The position numbers and the translations under genes are program-made. 49,008 nt of DNA, from contig NZ_VUNR01000022.1 in assembly GCF_009695585.1 (NCBI RefSeq), positions 1-49,008 of the forward strand, in the 5' to 3' direction. The stretch is from Anaerovibrio slackiae (lineage in GTDB: Bacteria > Bacillota > Negativicutes > Selenomonadales > Selenomonadaceae). A model generated the notes under the pieces. The model made no database searches. It was not told the origin of the DNA and saw only the letters and a list, made by a program, of their open reading frames with translations. Positions 14,703 through 24,243 of this stretch are shown here, piece after piece; the first letter of the stretch is position 1; the number at the start of each line of letters is the position of its first letter.

Positions 14703-15318
14703 TTGAAATCTCCCTTATTCTCGCTGGACAGCCAATATAAATACCATGTTTGCACAAATTTTTTACAACGATTCCCCCAGCACCTACAATAATATCGTTT
14801 TCAATATTGATATTATCTTTAACAACAGAGCCTACACCCAAAAAAACATCATCACCAATTTTAGAACGCCCTGATATTACAGCTCTAGGTGCAACATGAG
14901 TGTAAGCTCCTATCATTACTTCATGTTCAATTACAGCTGAATTATTTAAGATAGAAAAATCACCAATTTGAGCTTCCGGCCCAACATGGCAAAAATCACC
15001 TACAAAAATTCCTTTCCCCAAGTGAGCAAAACTGCTCACTGCCGCATATCTTGATATAATATTTTGAAAACTCACTTGAGAAACATTTTGAAACATGTTA
15101 CACATATTTCGTCGTTTATCATTATCTCCTATCGCAACATGAATTTTCTTTCCAACAAAAAAATCTAATTCAGGCATCAATTTAACTGGAAACCCTAAAA
15201 TTTTTTCTTCAGCACGAGCATTATTGTCATAAAAAACAATTTTTTCATCACAATCTGCTTGCAAAAAAACATCTGCTACACTTCTAGCATGGCCTCCACA
15301 ACCAATAATATGCAACAT
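14695..15318 (-). CDS. perB: Sugar N-acetyltransferase, NeuD/PglD/PerB family
   Basis: 207 residues: an N-terminal nucleotide-sugar-binding Rossmann-like part (MLHIIGCGGHARSVADVF) and a left-handed beta-helix of hexapeptide repeats (about 90-190). The catalytic-type histidine lies in SAVIEHEVMIGAYTHVAP. Family members acetylate 4-amino sugars on nucleotide carriers; next to a perosamine-type aminotransferase the likely substrate is GDP-perosamine. NeuD-like sialic-acid or PglD-like bacillosamine roles are less likely because their partner genes are absent. The start at 15318 is chosen from GGGAGAT upstream; an ATG five codons earlier would overlap the previous gene. Confidence 0.75.
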   Translation of the reverse strand: MLHIIGCGGHARSVADVFLQADCDEKIVFYDNNARAEEKILGFPVKLMPELDFFVGKKIHVAIGDNDKRRNMCNMFQNVSQVSFQNIISRYAAVSSFAHLGKGIFVGDFCHVGPEAQIGDFSILNNSAVIEHEVMIGAYTHVAPRAVISGRSKIGDDVFLGVGSVVKDNINIENDIIVGAGGIVVKNLCKHGIYIGCPARIREISNE

Positions 15319-15322
15319 GATA

Positions 15323-16909
15323 TTATCTCCCATCTATACTGATAAAATACCTAAAAGCTTCTTCATATTCCTCTGCCACCTTGTCGGAAGTGCGTTTTTC
15401 CATCATCTTATAAAGTTTAAGCTGCTGTTCATATAATAAATCTGCATTAGACAATCCCCATTCAATCTTCTCAGCAATCGCCTTCCAGCTATATGGATTA
15501 AACATCATATTTTCAAGCCCAGCTGGTGCCAACACTTCTCTTACCTGAGGAATGTCACTCATAATTGATGGCGTACCAACCGACATCCCTTCTCCAAAAG
15601 TGAAGGGAAAACCGCCCTCATACAACGTAGGATTAACAACCAAGTCTGCACAGCAATATAATGCTGCTAAAGTTTGGGCAGAAACACCAGCAAAGCAGAT
15701 AACATCATTCTCCAAATTATGTTCCGTTATATACTGTTTCATTTCCTTAGACGGTCTTGATACTGTTAGGAATAGTTTATGTCGAATAAACTTATTGTGC
15801 AGTAAAAACTCATAAGCCCTAAGTAAATTCATTATATTTTTACTTGGCCTACATTGGCTTGCATAAAAAATATACTTTACAGAAACCATATTCATCCGAT
15901 ATAAGTACCCATAACTCATTGAACTTTTTGCCATGGCAATATTAAGTAAAATATGAGAAAACTTATTATTTAAATTTTCTTTTACTCCAGTTTGTTGATT
16001 CACACCTTGCCCAATATTTATATAGTTAAGCATAGAATTATTAATATGTGATATAGATAAAACATATTCATCCAGCTTAGAGAATTTATCTTTTAATAAC
16101 TTTTGTTTTATATAATCACAATATGTTATAAAATATTTTCCATGCTGCAATGTTTTTCTGCAAGACTCGATTGCATTATCCGCATTATATACACCAGCAA
16201 ACCCTAGAGGAAATTTTTCAGATACTAAATCAGGTGCATTTATTACAACTGTCCCATTAGTAATTTTGCATACCTGAGGCCAAAACAAAGCAGGCACAAA
16301 CCACACATCTCTCATTTCTTCAGAATTTATTTTAGAAACTAACACCTCTACTTCATTTTCATACATTTTCTCAAATAATATCAACGGCAAATCTATATGT
16401 CGTATACAAAAATACTTCACAATATAATGAGCTATTTTATTATTCTTAAAATATATTTTTGCCCTATTACCAAACAATTTAGATAAAAGCAGCAAACATA
16501 TAAAAAACACAATAAAAAAACTATTTACTGCATAAATACTTGTACACATAAAAAATAAAATTTTATTACGTATTCTAGGTAATTTCATCATTTTTTTATG
16601 TGCGATTTTCATGCAAAAATGCTTGATACTGCTCAATTTTAGATTTTTTGTTTTCTTTTTATACAAAAAACTATACACATCCCATAAAGCAGGATTACCA
16701 TCAGTAGTGATAAATTTTATTTTATTCAGTTGAATGCCAAAATCATCACACAAACACTTTACAGAATCCATTAACCAATTAGGGCAAGCAATTGTCACCT
16801 GATTCCCATTAGCTATAAATCCTTTTATCAATCCAGCTATATATCTGCCCAATCCTTCCTTATTCAATATTACTTGAGGTCCATAGCCTAAAAAAATTCC
16901 GATATTCAT
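15323..16909 (-). CDS. Glycosyltransferase family 4-like protein with internal membrane segment
   Basis: About 528 residues. The C-terminal half carries the GT4 nucleotide-sugar site (PTLYEGGFPFTFGEGMSVGTPSIMSD, an E-x7-E pattern), and the N-terminus has the acceptor-domain start with a GLGRYIAGLIKGF segment. Unusually, a strongly hydrophobic stretch (about residues 120-150, FFIVFFICLLLLSKLFG) lies between the halves and probably anchors the protein in the inner membrane. The ATG at 16909 is preferred over a TTG six codons upstream because AGGG precedes it. It presumably adds a perosamine or mannose residue to the lipid-linked polymer. The linkage is unknown. Confidence 0.75.
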   Translation of the reverse strand: MNIGIFLGYGPQVILNKEGLGRYIAGLIKGFIANGNQVTIACPNWLMDSVKCLCDDFGIQLNKIKFITTDGNPALWDVYSFLYKKKTKNLKLSSIKHFCMKIAHKKMMKLPRIRNKILFFMCTSIYAVNSFFIVFFICLLLLSKLFGNRAKIYFKNNKIAHYIVKYFCIRHIDLPLILFEKMYENEVEVLVSKINSEEMRDVWFVPALFWPQVCKITNGTVVINAPDLVSEKFPLGFAGVYNADNAIESCRKTLQHGKYFITYCDYIKQKLLKDKFSKLDEYVLSISHINNSMLNYINIGQGVNQQTGVKENLNNKFSHILLNIAMAKSSMSYGYLYRMNMVSVKYIFYASQCRPSKNIMNLLRAYEFLLHNKFIRHKLFLTVSRPSKEMKQYITEHNLENDVICFAGVSAQTLAALYCCADLVVNPTLYEGGFPFTFGEGMSVGTPSIMSDIPQVREVLAPAGLENMMFNPYSWKAIAEKIEWGLSNADLLYEQQLKLYKMMEKRTSDKVAEEYEEAFRYFISIDGR

Positions 16910-16923
16910 ATTCCCTGCTACAA

Positions 16924-19269
16924 TCAATAAGATTGTATATTCTCCCTTCCTGTTTGTTCATCAGAAAAACCGATAACATATTTTATATTCTCATACAATG
17001 TACCCGACACAGCCATATACGACTTTCTCATTAATAAATCCTTAGAAGGCAGTTTTTTTCTAATTTCTTCACCATTGCACTCCATATATCTAATTGCTTC
17101 AAAAACATCATCTGCTTCTAAAGCTGAAAAATAATGCACCGGAATATCCAAAAAATCGCAAAAACAGCGCATCCCTGGATAATCATTGCACATTGCCGGA
17201 ACTCCTAATACCGCCCCATCGGCAACACAGAAGCTTCCATTATCCCCCTTTTGTGGCGAAATTATAAACGCAGCCCCATGCAATTTATTGAGATATTCTG
17301 CTTTAGGCAAACTTCCCACAAAATGAACTTTTTCGCGTAAAAATTTACTTTTTTTCACTATCTCCCTAATACTAGATATATATTTTTTATTACCATTATT
17401 TTGTAATTTTTTATTAATTTGTACAGAAAATAATTCCGTATCAGCACCTGTAACTATACAATCCAATTCTCCACCAGATTCATAATATTTTTCCAAACCT
17501 TGCAATACTACAATATGGTTATTATGAGGTGAAGCATTACACGACCACATAATGTAGTTGGAAGAAATTCCTTCTATTGTACCAACATTTTGCTTAAAGA
17601 TACTTTCAAATTCACACAAATGAGATGATTGTATTAATTTATACTCCGGTATACCTGCATAAGACATAGCATCATCATATACTGCTTTGCTAGTAACCAT
17701 AACCCTATCTGCCTGCCTTTGAAATAATAACTTCGCATTATTGACCTCCGATGTTGTTATTTCAGGAACATATCTCCAAATGTAATCATGTACAATAACT
17801 GTATATGGAACAGCAGAAATAAAGGATATTCCGATAGCATCACTTACAAATATCATATAATCAATATCACTAAAATCTGATGCATCATCATGCATAGCCA
17901 TCACTTGAGCCCCAAAGAAGCTCAATTCATCTTTTGGAGCATAACCTGCAAGCTTTGTAACCCTAGTCGCCCAATCCCTATCGTGAAGCCTATAGCTACA
18001 ATCACGTATTTCTATGCCCAATTTCTCTATAACTTCAAATCTTTTATATTCTCCCACCTCAAATAAACCAGGACAAATAAACGCCAATTCTACGTCTGCT
18101 TTCCTAGCCAATATTTGATGATGCAACGCCTTAATAAAACGAACTGTATAGTCAAACACACCGCCTTTATAATTTGCTGGCATGACAATACCTATTTTTT
18201 TCTTTGAACGTTTTTTGCGACTACAAGTTTCTAATTTTTGCATACCAGTCACCCAAAAAGGCATACAATATGCTTTAGACATATTATGCAATAAATTCCC
18301 CTGAGTGGCACAAACAGCTTTAATAAAATCTTTATCTCCGCGTATAAGCTTTTTAATTTTTTCCCTTGCCTCTTTGATACTTTTACAACGCCCTGGTAAT
18401 GTCTTGCCGCCAAGATTATCCAGCATGCCCCCTGCCATAAACACTAACGGCATTCCATTTTTAATTGCTTCAAATGGATGATAATGTACATGCCTAGGCT
18501 CCTGGCTATGGTAAAACATGCAACTTAAAGACCGCATATTCCGTTCATAATCCTCTGCTGGTAAAAATCCTGTTACTGTGTCATCATCTACCTCAATGGG
18601 CTGTGCACCGCCAATTACATGAGGAATATCACCAAAATTTTTCTTAAAATCTTCGTATACCTTATGATAATAAGAATTACTATTTATTTTCGGACCTACA
18701 AATAAAAACCTATTATCTCCCCCTTCCCATTTATTATTGATTTCTATATTTGCCAATCCTATTGGCAAATACAAAGCTCTTTCTCTAAACAAGCTACACT
18801 CTATATCCAAAATGTTTTTATACGAAGGTGCAAACCAAAAACGCTCTCCCATATCTGCCAGCTTCTTGAAAATATTCACTGTATCACTAGCCCACAATAT
18901 ATCTGCATAACTTGAATTACCAGCCAATCCAAATACATGAAGGACGAGAGTCCCCTTAAAATGAGTGGCAAACCAATCTAGTACAGGTGCATAAAATAAA
19001 ACAATGGCAATATCAAAATATCTATTAATTAATTCTATATGCTTACTGCTTAATCCCTCGTAAAAATCTACACCATTAAGAATATCTAATTCGTGCTTTG
19101 GTATACTTAAAGAACTATCATATTCATAAGTAATAGATGTACTATAATCAACCTCAGCAGTAAAACACTTAGGACAATAAACTTCATATCCCAATTCAAT
19201 CAGGAGAGGAACAACAAATTTCCGTAAACTTGTATGATTAAACAACCATAAGACTCTTTTATTCGACAT
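16924..19269 (-). CDS. Large two-domain glycosyltransferase
   Basis: 781 residues that look like two glycosyltransferase units in tandem. The first (about 1-350) ends with a GT4/GT1-like donor site (HSQEPRHVHYHPFEAIKNGMPLVFMAGG). The second begins near residue 365 (KKKIGIVMPANYKGGVFDYTVRFIKAL) and ends with SPQKGDNGSFCVADGAVLGVPAMCND. A lysine/arginine-rich linker (KKRSKKK) joins them. Bifunctional transferases of this kind extend homopolymers such as perosamine or mannose O-chains. The individual activities cannot be assigned. The gene is very AT-rich. AGAGG upstream supports the start. Confidence 0.7.
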   Translation of the reverse strand: MSNKRVLWLFNHTSLRKFVVPLLIELGYEVYCPKCFTAEVDYSTSITYEYDSSLSIPKHELDILNGVDFYEGLSSKHIELINRYFDIAIVLFYAPVLDWFATHFKGTLVLHVFGLAGNSSYADILWASDTVNIFKKLADMGERFWFAPSYKNILDIECSLFRERALYLPIGLANIEINNKWEGGDNRFLFVGPKINSNSYYHKVYEDFKKNFGDIPHVIGGAQPIEVDDDTVTGFLPAEDYERNMRSLSCMFYHSQEPRHVHYHPFEAIKNGMPLVFMAGGMLDNLGGKTLPGRCKSIKEAREKIKKLIRGDKDFIKAVCATQGNLLHNMSKAYCMPFWVTGMQKLETCSRKKRSKKKIGIVMPANYKGGVFDYTVRFIKALHHQILARKADVELAFICPGLFEVGEYKRFEVIEKLGIEIRDCSYRLHDRDWATRVTKLAGYAPKDELSFFGAQVMAMHDDASDFSDIDYMIFVSDAIGISFISAVPYTVIVHDYIWRYVPEITTSEVNNAKLLFQRQADRVMVTSKAVYDDAMSYAGIPEYKLIQSSHLCEFESIFKQNVGTIEGISSNYIMWSCNASPHNNHIVVLQGLEKYYESGGELDCIVTGADTELFSVQINKKLQNNGNKKYISSIREIVKKSKFLREKVHFVGSLPKAEYLNKLHGAAFIISPQKGDNGSFCVADGAVLGVPAMCNDYPGMRCFCDFLDIPVHYFSALEADDVFEAIRYMECNGEEIRKKLPSKDLLMRKSYMAVSGTLYENIKYVIGFSDEQTGRENIQSY

Positions 19270-19291
19270 ATAAATAAACCTCTTATAACTT

Positions 19292-20035
19292 TCATAACGT
19301 AGCTTTCAGATATTTGGATATAACCGTTTCAGGTATTCCATCTTCTATAATTTGCCCTTTTTCTATCCATATCACTCTTGTACAAAACTCTCTTACTGAG
19401 TTAAAATCATGTGAAACAAGCACCAAAATTTTTGCACTTTCAATCAACTCCGTAATTCGCTGCCTAGCTTTTTTAAAAAAAGAAGCATCCCCTGCTCCTA
19501 TCACCTCATCAAGAAGAATAATATCTCCCCGTATACTGGTTGAAATGGAAAATGCAAGCCTTACCTGCATACCTGCTGAATATGTCTTCACCGGATAATC
19601 AATAAATTCTCCAATATCAGCAAACTCAATAATCTCCTTTGTCTTTTCCCTGACAATTTGTGGATGCTCTCCCAAAAGCAAGCCACGATACATAATATTT
19701 TCCCTGCCAGTAGCCTCAAAATCAAAGCCCAAATTCAACTCAAACAATGACCGAATAGTTCCTCTGACATCTACACTTCCATTAGACAAAGGATATATCC
19801 CTGCTATGGCCTTTAATAATGTTGACTTGCCAGCACCATTTCTCCCTATGATGCCAACACGCTCTCCCTCACCAATTTTCAAGGACATGCCATTTATAGC
19901 ATGAACATCTTTTATTAATTTACTATTGCGTTGCTTCATTACATTACAAACCAAATCTTTTATGGAAAAAGCATTGTATGGCGATGATGGATATAATAAA
20001 TCTGCATTTTCCAAACTGATATAGCAATTCTCCAA
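19292..20035 (-). CDS. wzt: Polysaccharide ABC exporter, ATP-binding subunit
   Basis: 247 residues with Walker A GIIGRNGAGKST, signature YSAGMQVRLAFS and Walker B ILLDEVIGAGD, all characteristic of the Wzt/KpsT/TagH exporter group. With the adjacent permease it moves undecaprenyl-linked polysaccharide across the inner membrane. It stops right after the nucleotide-binding domain and lacks the C-terminal carbohydrate-binding domain of O9a/O8-type Wzt, so chain-end recognition is not expected. A TTG start follows GAGGTG. Confidence 0.9.
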   Translation of the reverse strand: MENCYISLENADLLYPSSPYNAFSIKDLVCNVMKQRNSKLIKDVHAINGMSLKIGEGERVGIIGRNGAGKSTLLKAIAGIYPLSNGSVDVRGTIRSLFELNLGFDFEATGRENIMYRGLLLGEHPQIVREKTKEIIEFADIGEFIDYPVKTYSAGMQVRLAFSISTSIRGDIILLDEVIGAGDASFFKKARQRITELIESAKILVLVSHDFNSVREFCTRVIWIEKGQIIEDGIPETVISKYLKATL

Positions 20036-20044
20036 AATATCACC

Positions 20045-20836
20045 TCACAAAAAATATACAAGCTCTTTTTCTTCTTTACTTACTTGATAAGCACATACTA
20101 TTGCCAATGCTACAATTATTCCTACAGCAAAAAGATAATCTATAGCATCAGGAAAAACACCTTCTAATAAAGGCTTACGTGCTAAATTTAAAATATGTGT
20201 AACAGGATTGTACACCAGCAATTCTGTTAATCCAGCGGCTACAAAAATCTTAGGTTCAAAATATACTGGCGAAACGAACCATATAGCCTGCAGAATAATC
20301 AACGAAAACTGCTGAAAATCTCTAAACTTGACATTTATAAAAGCTGTTAAAGTAGTTATTCCCCAGGACATAAAGATCAGCAAAACTATTGAGAATGGCA
20401 ATGCACATATACTAATTAGAAAATTTTGCGGATACATAACAGTGCACCATACCAACAATCCTATTCCGGCAATAAGCAAATTAATGCTACATACTAACGC
20501 CTGCTTCAAACTATAAATCGCCATTGGATGCTTAAATTGGCGTATATATGCTTCTGCATTAATAATGGAATTTGAACCGGTAGTAACTGAAGATACAACA
20601 AAATCCCAAACGATCAGCCCTGAATACACAAATGGAGCAAAATCTAAAAATGGCGATTTAAATATAGTACCAAAAACCACAGCCAATAAAATGGTCAGCA
20701 GCAATGGATGCAATAATGTCCATAACATACCAAAAAAGGATCTACGATATTTTACATTTAATTCAGCCCTTACCAAATGAGACCAAAAAAAACGCGCTTT
20801 ATATATATCTACTAAATATTCTTTTATCGTAATCAC
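20045..20836 (-). CDS. wzm: Polysaccharide ABC exporter, permease subunit
   Basis: 263 residues of the ABC-2 type polysaccharide permease family, with a cytoplasmic amphipathic N-terminus (HLVRAELNVKYRRSFFGMLWTLLHPL) and about six membrane helices. It pairs with the downstream ATPase gene, 9 bases away. The probable GTG start overlaps the preceding aminotransferase stop as GTGA, implying translational coupling. Together they indicate an ABC-transporter-dependent rather than a Wzx/Wzy-dependent pathway; no wzx- or wzy-like gene is visible. Confidence 0.9.
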   Translation of the reverse strand: MITIKEYLVDIYKARFFWSHLVRAELNVKYRRSFFGMLWTLLHPLLLTILLAVVFGTIFKSPFLDFAPFVYSGLIVWDFVVSSVTTGSNSIINAEAYIRQFKHPMAIYSLKQALVCSINLLIAGIGLLVWCTVMYPQNFLISICALPFSIVLLIFMSWGITTLTAFINVKFRDFQQFSLIILQAIWFVSPVYFEPKIFVAAGLTELLVYNPVTHILNLARKPLLEGVFPDAIDYLFAVGIIVALAIVCAYQVSKEEKELVYFL

Positions 20837-21936
20837 TTCCTTTTATTCAGATAAAACTCTTTTATCATATTGCAAATATAAACAACCTGTTCCTTCTGCA
20901 AGCCAGGCCAACTTGGCAAATTAATGCCACGCAAAGAAAAATCTTCACACACAGGATGCTTCTCATGACAATGATTATAAACTTCCATAGTATGAACTGG
21001 GAAAAATAAAGGCCTTGTTTCAATATTTTTTTCATCCAAGAAACTACGCAAACTATCTCTTTCCTGCTCGTTTGCTGTAAGAATGGAAAACATCCAATAG
21101 GAATGAGTTGTTCCTTCCTTCTCACCATGGCAAACTACAGGCACTTCTTTCAGAAAATCTCTATACATATCAACTAAAGCCCGTTTTTTTGCCAAAAATT
21201 CATCTGCTCTTTCCAGTTGTGCCAATCCAATAGCTGCCGCTATGTTAGTCATACGGTAATTATATGCTGGCAAATCATGCCAATATTGCTTATACGCTGA
21301 TACGCCCTGAGTTTTCAGCCTTACAGCCTTATCATACAAAAGTTTATTATTAGTAACAACCATACCACCTTCGCCTGTAGTAATAGTCTTATTACCAAAA
21401 AAACTGAATGCAGAAATATCTCCATACGAACCTGCATATTTCTCACCAATCTTGCTGCCAAAGGCCTCAGCACAATCTTCTAAGACAAATAAGCCATGTT
21501 CTTTTGCTATCTTGCAAATTTTATCCATATCGCACATTTGGCCATATAAATGTACTGCCATGATTGCTTTTGTTTTTGGTGTAATTTTTCTAATAATATC
21601 CTCAGTATCCATTTGCCAAGTGTCAGGAAATGAATCAACAAAAATAGGCTTAGCTCCAGCCTGTACAATCGTATTGCTGCTGGCAATATATGTAAATGAC
21701 GGAACAATAATCTCATCACCTACATTAAATCCTAAAGTTTCTAATGCCAAATGTAATGCCACTGTTCCATTGCTGCAACCAGTAGCATATTTTACACCTA
21801 TGTATTCAGCAAACCTTTCTTCAAACAATTTTACATATTTTCCCTTGCATGATATCCAGGTACTTTCTAAACAGTCATCCACATATTTTTTCTCATTTCC
21901 GGTCAAATCACATTGATATACAGGTATTCTTTCCAC
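20833..21936 (-). CDS. per: DegT/DnrJ/EryC1 aminotransferase, probable GDP-perosamine synthase
   Basis: 367 residues, fold-type-I PLP enzyme. Residue K183 in SFFGNKTITTGEGG forms the internal aldimine, and the cofactor-binding LEDCAEAFGSKIG segment precedes it. The overall sequence resembles GDP-perosamine synthases (GDP-4-keto-6-deoxymannose 4-aminotransferases) more than the UDP-sugar enzymes. The gene directly follows gmd, whose product is exactly that substrate. A GTG start with AAGGAGAGG six bases upstream. No reductase for GDP-rhamnose or GDP-fucose is present, which supports perosamine as the end product. Confidence 0.82.
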   Translation of the reverse strand: MERIPVYQCDLTGNEKKYVDDCLESTWISCKGKYVKLFEERFAEYIGVKYATGCSNGTVALHLALETLGFNVGDEIIVPSFTYIASSNTIVQAGAKPIFVDSFPDTWQMDTEDIIRKITPKTKAIMAVHLYGQMCDMDKICKIAKEHGLFVLEDCAEAFGSKIGEKYAGSYGDISAFSFFGNKTITTGEGGMVVTNNKLLYDKAVRLKTQGVSAYKQYWHDLPAYNYRMTNIAAAIGLAQLERADEFLAKKRALVDMYRDFLKEVPVVCHGEKEGTTHSYWMFSILTANEQERDSLRSFLDEKNIETRPLFFPVHTMEVYNHCHEKHPVCEDFSLRGINLPSWPGLQKEQVVYICNMIKEFYLNKRK

Positions 21937-21949
21937 AACTAACCTCTCC

Positions 21950-23026
21950 TTATTTGATAAACTGCTCTAAATTGCCATACACATACGCTTCTGCTTTTTC
22001 CATTGCAACCTTGCGTAAATCTGACTGCACCATTATTTTTACCAAATCATTAAAACTGGTTTTCACTGGATTCCATCCAAGCAAAGCCTTTGCTTTAGTA
22101 GGATCTCCCCATAAATTCACAACATCAGTAGGACGATAAAACGCCTCAGATACTTCTATTACAACCTTCCCTGTGGCTTTATCTATCCCCTTTTCTTCTA
22201 AGCCCTCACCAGTAAACTCCAAATCAATGCCTACCTCACGAAATGCTATCAAACAAAAATCACGCACTGAATGCTGTTCTCCTGTAGCAATAACAAAATC
22301 TTCCGGCTGCTTTTGCTGCAACATAAGCCACATACATTCAACATAATCTTTCGCATATCCCCAATCGCGCAACGATGATAAATTCCCCAAATATAACTTA
22401 TCCTGCAAGCCTTGACTAATTCTTGCTGCTGCTAAAGTAATTTTCCTCGTTACAAAGGTTTCACCTCTGCGTTCTGACTCATGATTGAACAGAATACCTG
22501 AACAGCAATACATATTGTATGCTTCGCGATATTCCTTAACTATCCAATATCCATATTGCTTAGCAACTGCGTATGGACTATAAGGATGAAATGGCGTATT
22601 TTCATTTTGAGGAACTTCTTCCACCCTGCCATACAATTCCGATGTAGATGCCTGATATATCCTACACTTATCTTTCAGTCCACAAACCCTAACCGCTTCC
22701 AATACACGCAGGACACCAGTAGCATCAATATCAGCAGTATACTCTGGCACTTCAAAGGATACCTGTACATGGCTTTGAGCTGCCAAATTGTAAATCTCAT
22801 CAGGTTTTACTGAAGAAACTAATGAAAAAATACTTGAACTGTCACTTAAATCGCCATATACTAAATGGAAATTATTATGTTTTTCTATATGATTAATGCG
22901 CTCATGATACTCAACTGATGACCGCCTGACAAGGCCATATACCTCATATCCCTTTTCCAACAAAAATTCTGACAAATAAGAACCATCCTGGCCTGTCACA
23001 CCTGTAATCAATGCTCTTTTTTTCAT
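21950..23026 (-). CDS. gmd: GDP-mannose 4,6-dehydratase
   Basis: 358 residues, extended short-chain dehydrogenase family. Visible are the nucleotide-binding [10 protein letters not shown] loop, the [16 protein letters not shown] active-site strand, the catalytic YSPYAVAK tyrosine/lysine pair and the GDP-mannose-binding [16 protein letters not shown] segment. It makes GDP-4-keto-6-deoxy-D-mannose. The ATG at 23026 has GGAGAG seven bases upstream; the ATG five codons earlier includes that site and is rejected. This gene is at the AT-rich side of a composition change within the locus. Confidence 0.95.
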   Translation of the reverse strand: MKKRALITGVTGQDGSYLSEFLLEKGYEVYGLVRRSSVEYHERINHIEKHNNFHLVYGDLSDSSSIFSLVSSVKPDEIYNLAAQSHVQVSFEVPEYTADIDATGVLRVLEAVRVCGLKDKCRIYQASTSELYGRVEEVPQNENTPFHPYSPYAVAKQYGYWIVKEYREAYNMYCCSGILFNHESERRGETFVTRKITLAAARISQGLQDKLYLGNLSSLRDWGYAKDYVECMWLMLQQKQPEDFVIATGEQHSVRDFCLIAFREVGIDLEFTGEGLEEKGIDKATGKVVIEVSEAFYRPTDVVNLWGDPTKAKALLGWNPVKTSFNDLVKIMVQSDLRKVAMEKAEAYVYGNLEQFIK

Positions 23027-23047
23027 ATTTGCACTCTCCAATCTATT

Positions 23048-24235
23048 TTAGTTTATTCTAGTTTTATCTATTTCATAGCAATACGACATTATTGCATCCG
23101 TAAAAGCTTTCACACCAAATCTCTCCGCATTTTTCCTGCATGCCTCGCAGGATATGCTCACCTGCTCAAAATGCTCCACAGCCTCTTTTATGCTCGCCAC
23201 GGTCTGCTCATCAAAGAACACCCCGGTAGCATCAGAAGTTCCCTGCCTATAGCCGCGCACCGTTTCCAGTGCACCGCCTCTGCCATAGGCAATAACAGGC
23301 GTACCGCACGCCTGCGCCTCTACCGGCGTTATGCCAAAATCTTCCTCGGCAGCGAAGACAAATGCCTTGGCATGCTGCATGTATTTTCGGAGCACATCAT
23401 CAGGCTGATAGCCCAGAAGCTGCACATTATCACCGGCAATTTCCTGTATTTTCTTGAAGTCAGGCCCATCACCGATAACCACCAGCTCCCTCTCCGGCAT
23501 TTCATTAAAGGCTTCCACTATCAGCTTCACCTTTTTATAGGGCACCATGCGCGAGGCAGTAAGATAATAATTCTCTTTATCCTCACAGTATTCAAAGCCT
23601 TCCACATCCACCGGCGGGTAAATCACCTCTGCCTCCCTGCCGTATACCTTTTTGATGCGCTTGGCAATAAACCTTGAATTGGCGATAAAATAATCAACGC
23701 CATTGGCAGTGCGGTAATCCCACAGGCGCATATAGTGCAAGATAGCTCTTGCCAGCCAGCCTTTTATGCCCCTGTCCAGCCCTGATTCCTTCAGATACTG
23801 GTGCTGCAAATCCCAGGCATACCGCATAGGCGAATGAACATAGCATATATGCACCTGATCAGGCCCCGTCAGTATCCCCTTCGCCACTGCATGGGAGCTG
23901 GAAATCACCAGGTCATAACCTGACACATCCAGCTGCTCTATGGCGAGGGGCATCAGCGGCAGATAGGACCTGTATTTTTTTCTTGACAAAGGCAGCCTTT
24001 GAATAAATGTGGTCTTCGGCAGCTTTCCCTGCAAAAATGCCCTATCCTTGTCAGGCAGAAAATCGCAGACACAAAACAAAGCCGCCTGGGGAAAGCATTT
24101 TAGCAGCTGCTCCAGCACCTTTTCTGAACCTGCATAAGTAACCAGCCATTCACATACAATAGCCACCTTCTTAGCCTTCACAGCTTGAACCGTCCTAGCA
24201 TACCTATCAGCCTCAGCTATCTTAGCAACCTTCAT
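23048..24235 (-). CDS. Glycosyltransferase family 4, probable mannosyl- or deoxyhexosyltransferase
   Basis: 395 residues with a two-Rossmann GT-B layout: acceptor-side CEWLVTYAGSEKVLEQLLKC and HSPMRYAWDLQHQYL, and the donor-side E-x7-E motif in AEEDFGITPVEAQACGTPVIAYGRGG. It resembles the WbaZ/WbdB-type mannosyltransferases that start O-chain synthesis. It lies between manC and gmd, so GDP-linked mannose or a derivative is the likely donor. GC content is higher than in the genes downstream. Confidence 0.85.
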   Translation of the reverse strand: MKVAKIAEADRYARTVQAVKAKKVAIVCEWLVTYAGSEKVLEQLLKCFPQAALFCVCDFLPDKDRAFLQGKLPKTTFIQRLPLSRKKYRSYLPLMPLAIEQLDVSGYDLVISSSHAVAKGILTGPDQVHICYVHSPMRYAWDLQHQYLKESGLDRGIKGWLARAILHYMRLWDYRTANGVDYFIANSRFIAKRIKKVYGREAEVIYPPVDVEGFEYCEDKENYYLTASRMVPYKKVKLIVEAFNEMPERELVVIGDGPDFKKIQEIAGDNVQLLGYQPDDVLRKYMQHAKAFVFAAEEDFGITPVEAQACGTPVIAYGRGGALETVRGYRQGTSDATGVFFDEQTVASIKEAVEHFEQVSISCEACRKNAERFGVKAFTDAIMSYCYEIDKTRIN

Positions 24236-24243
24236 GCCTGCTC

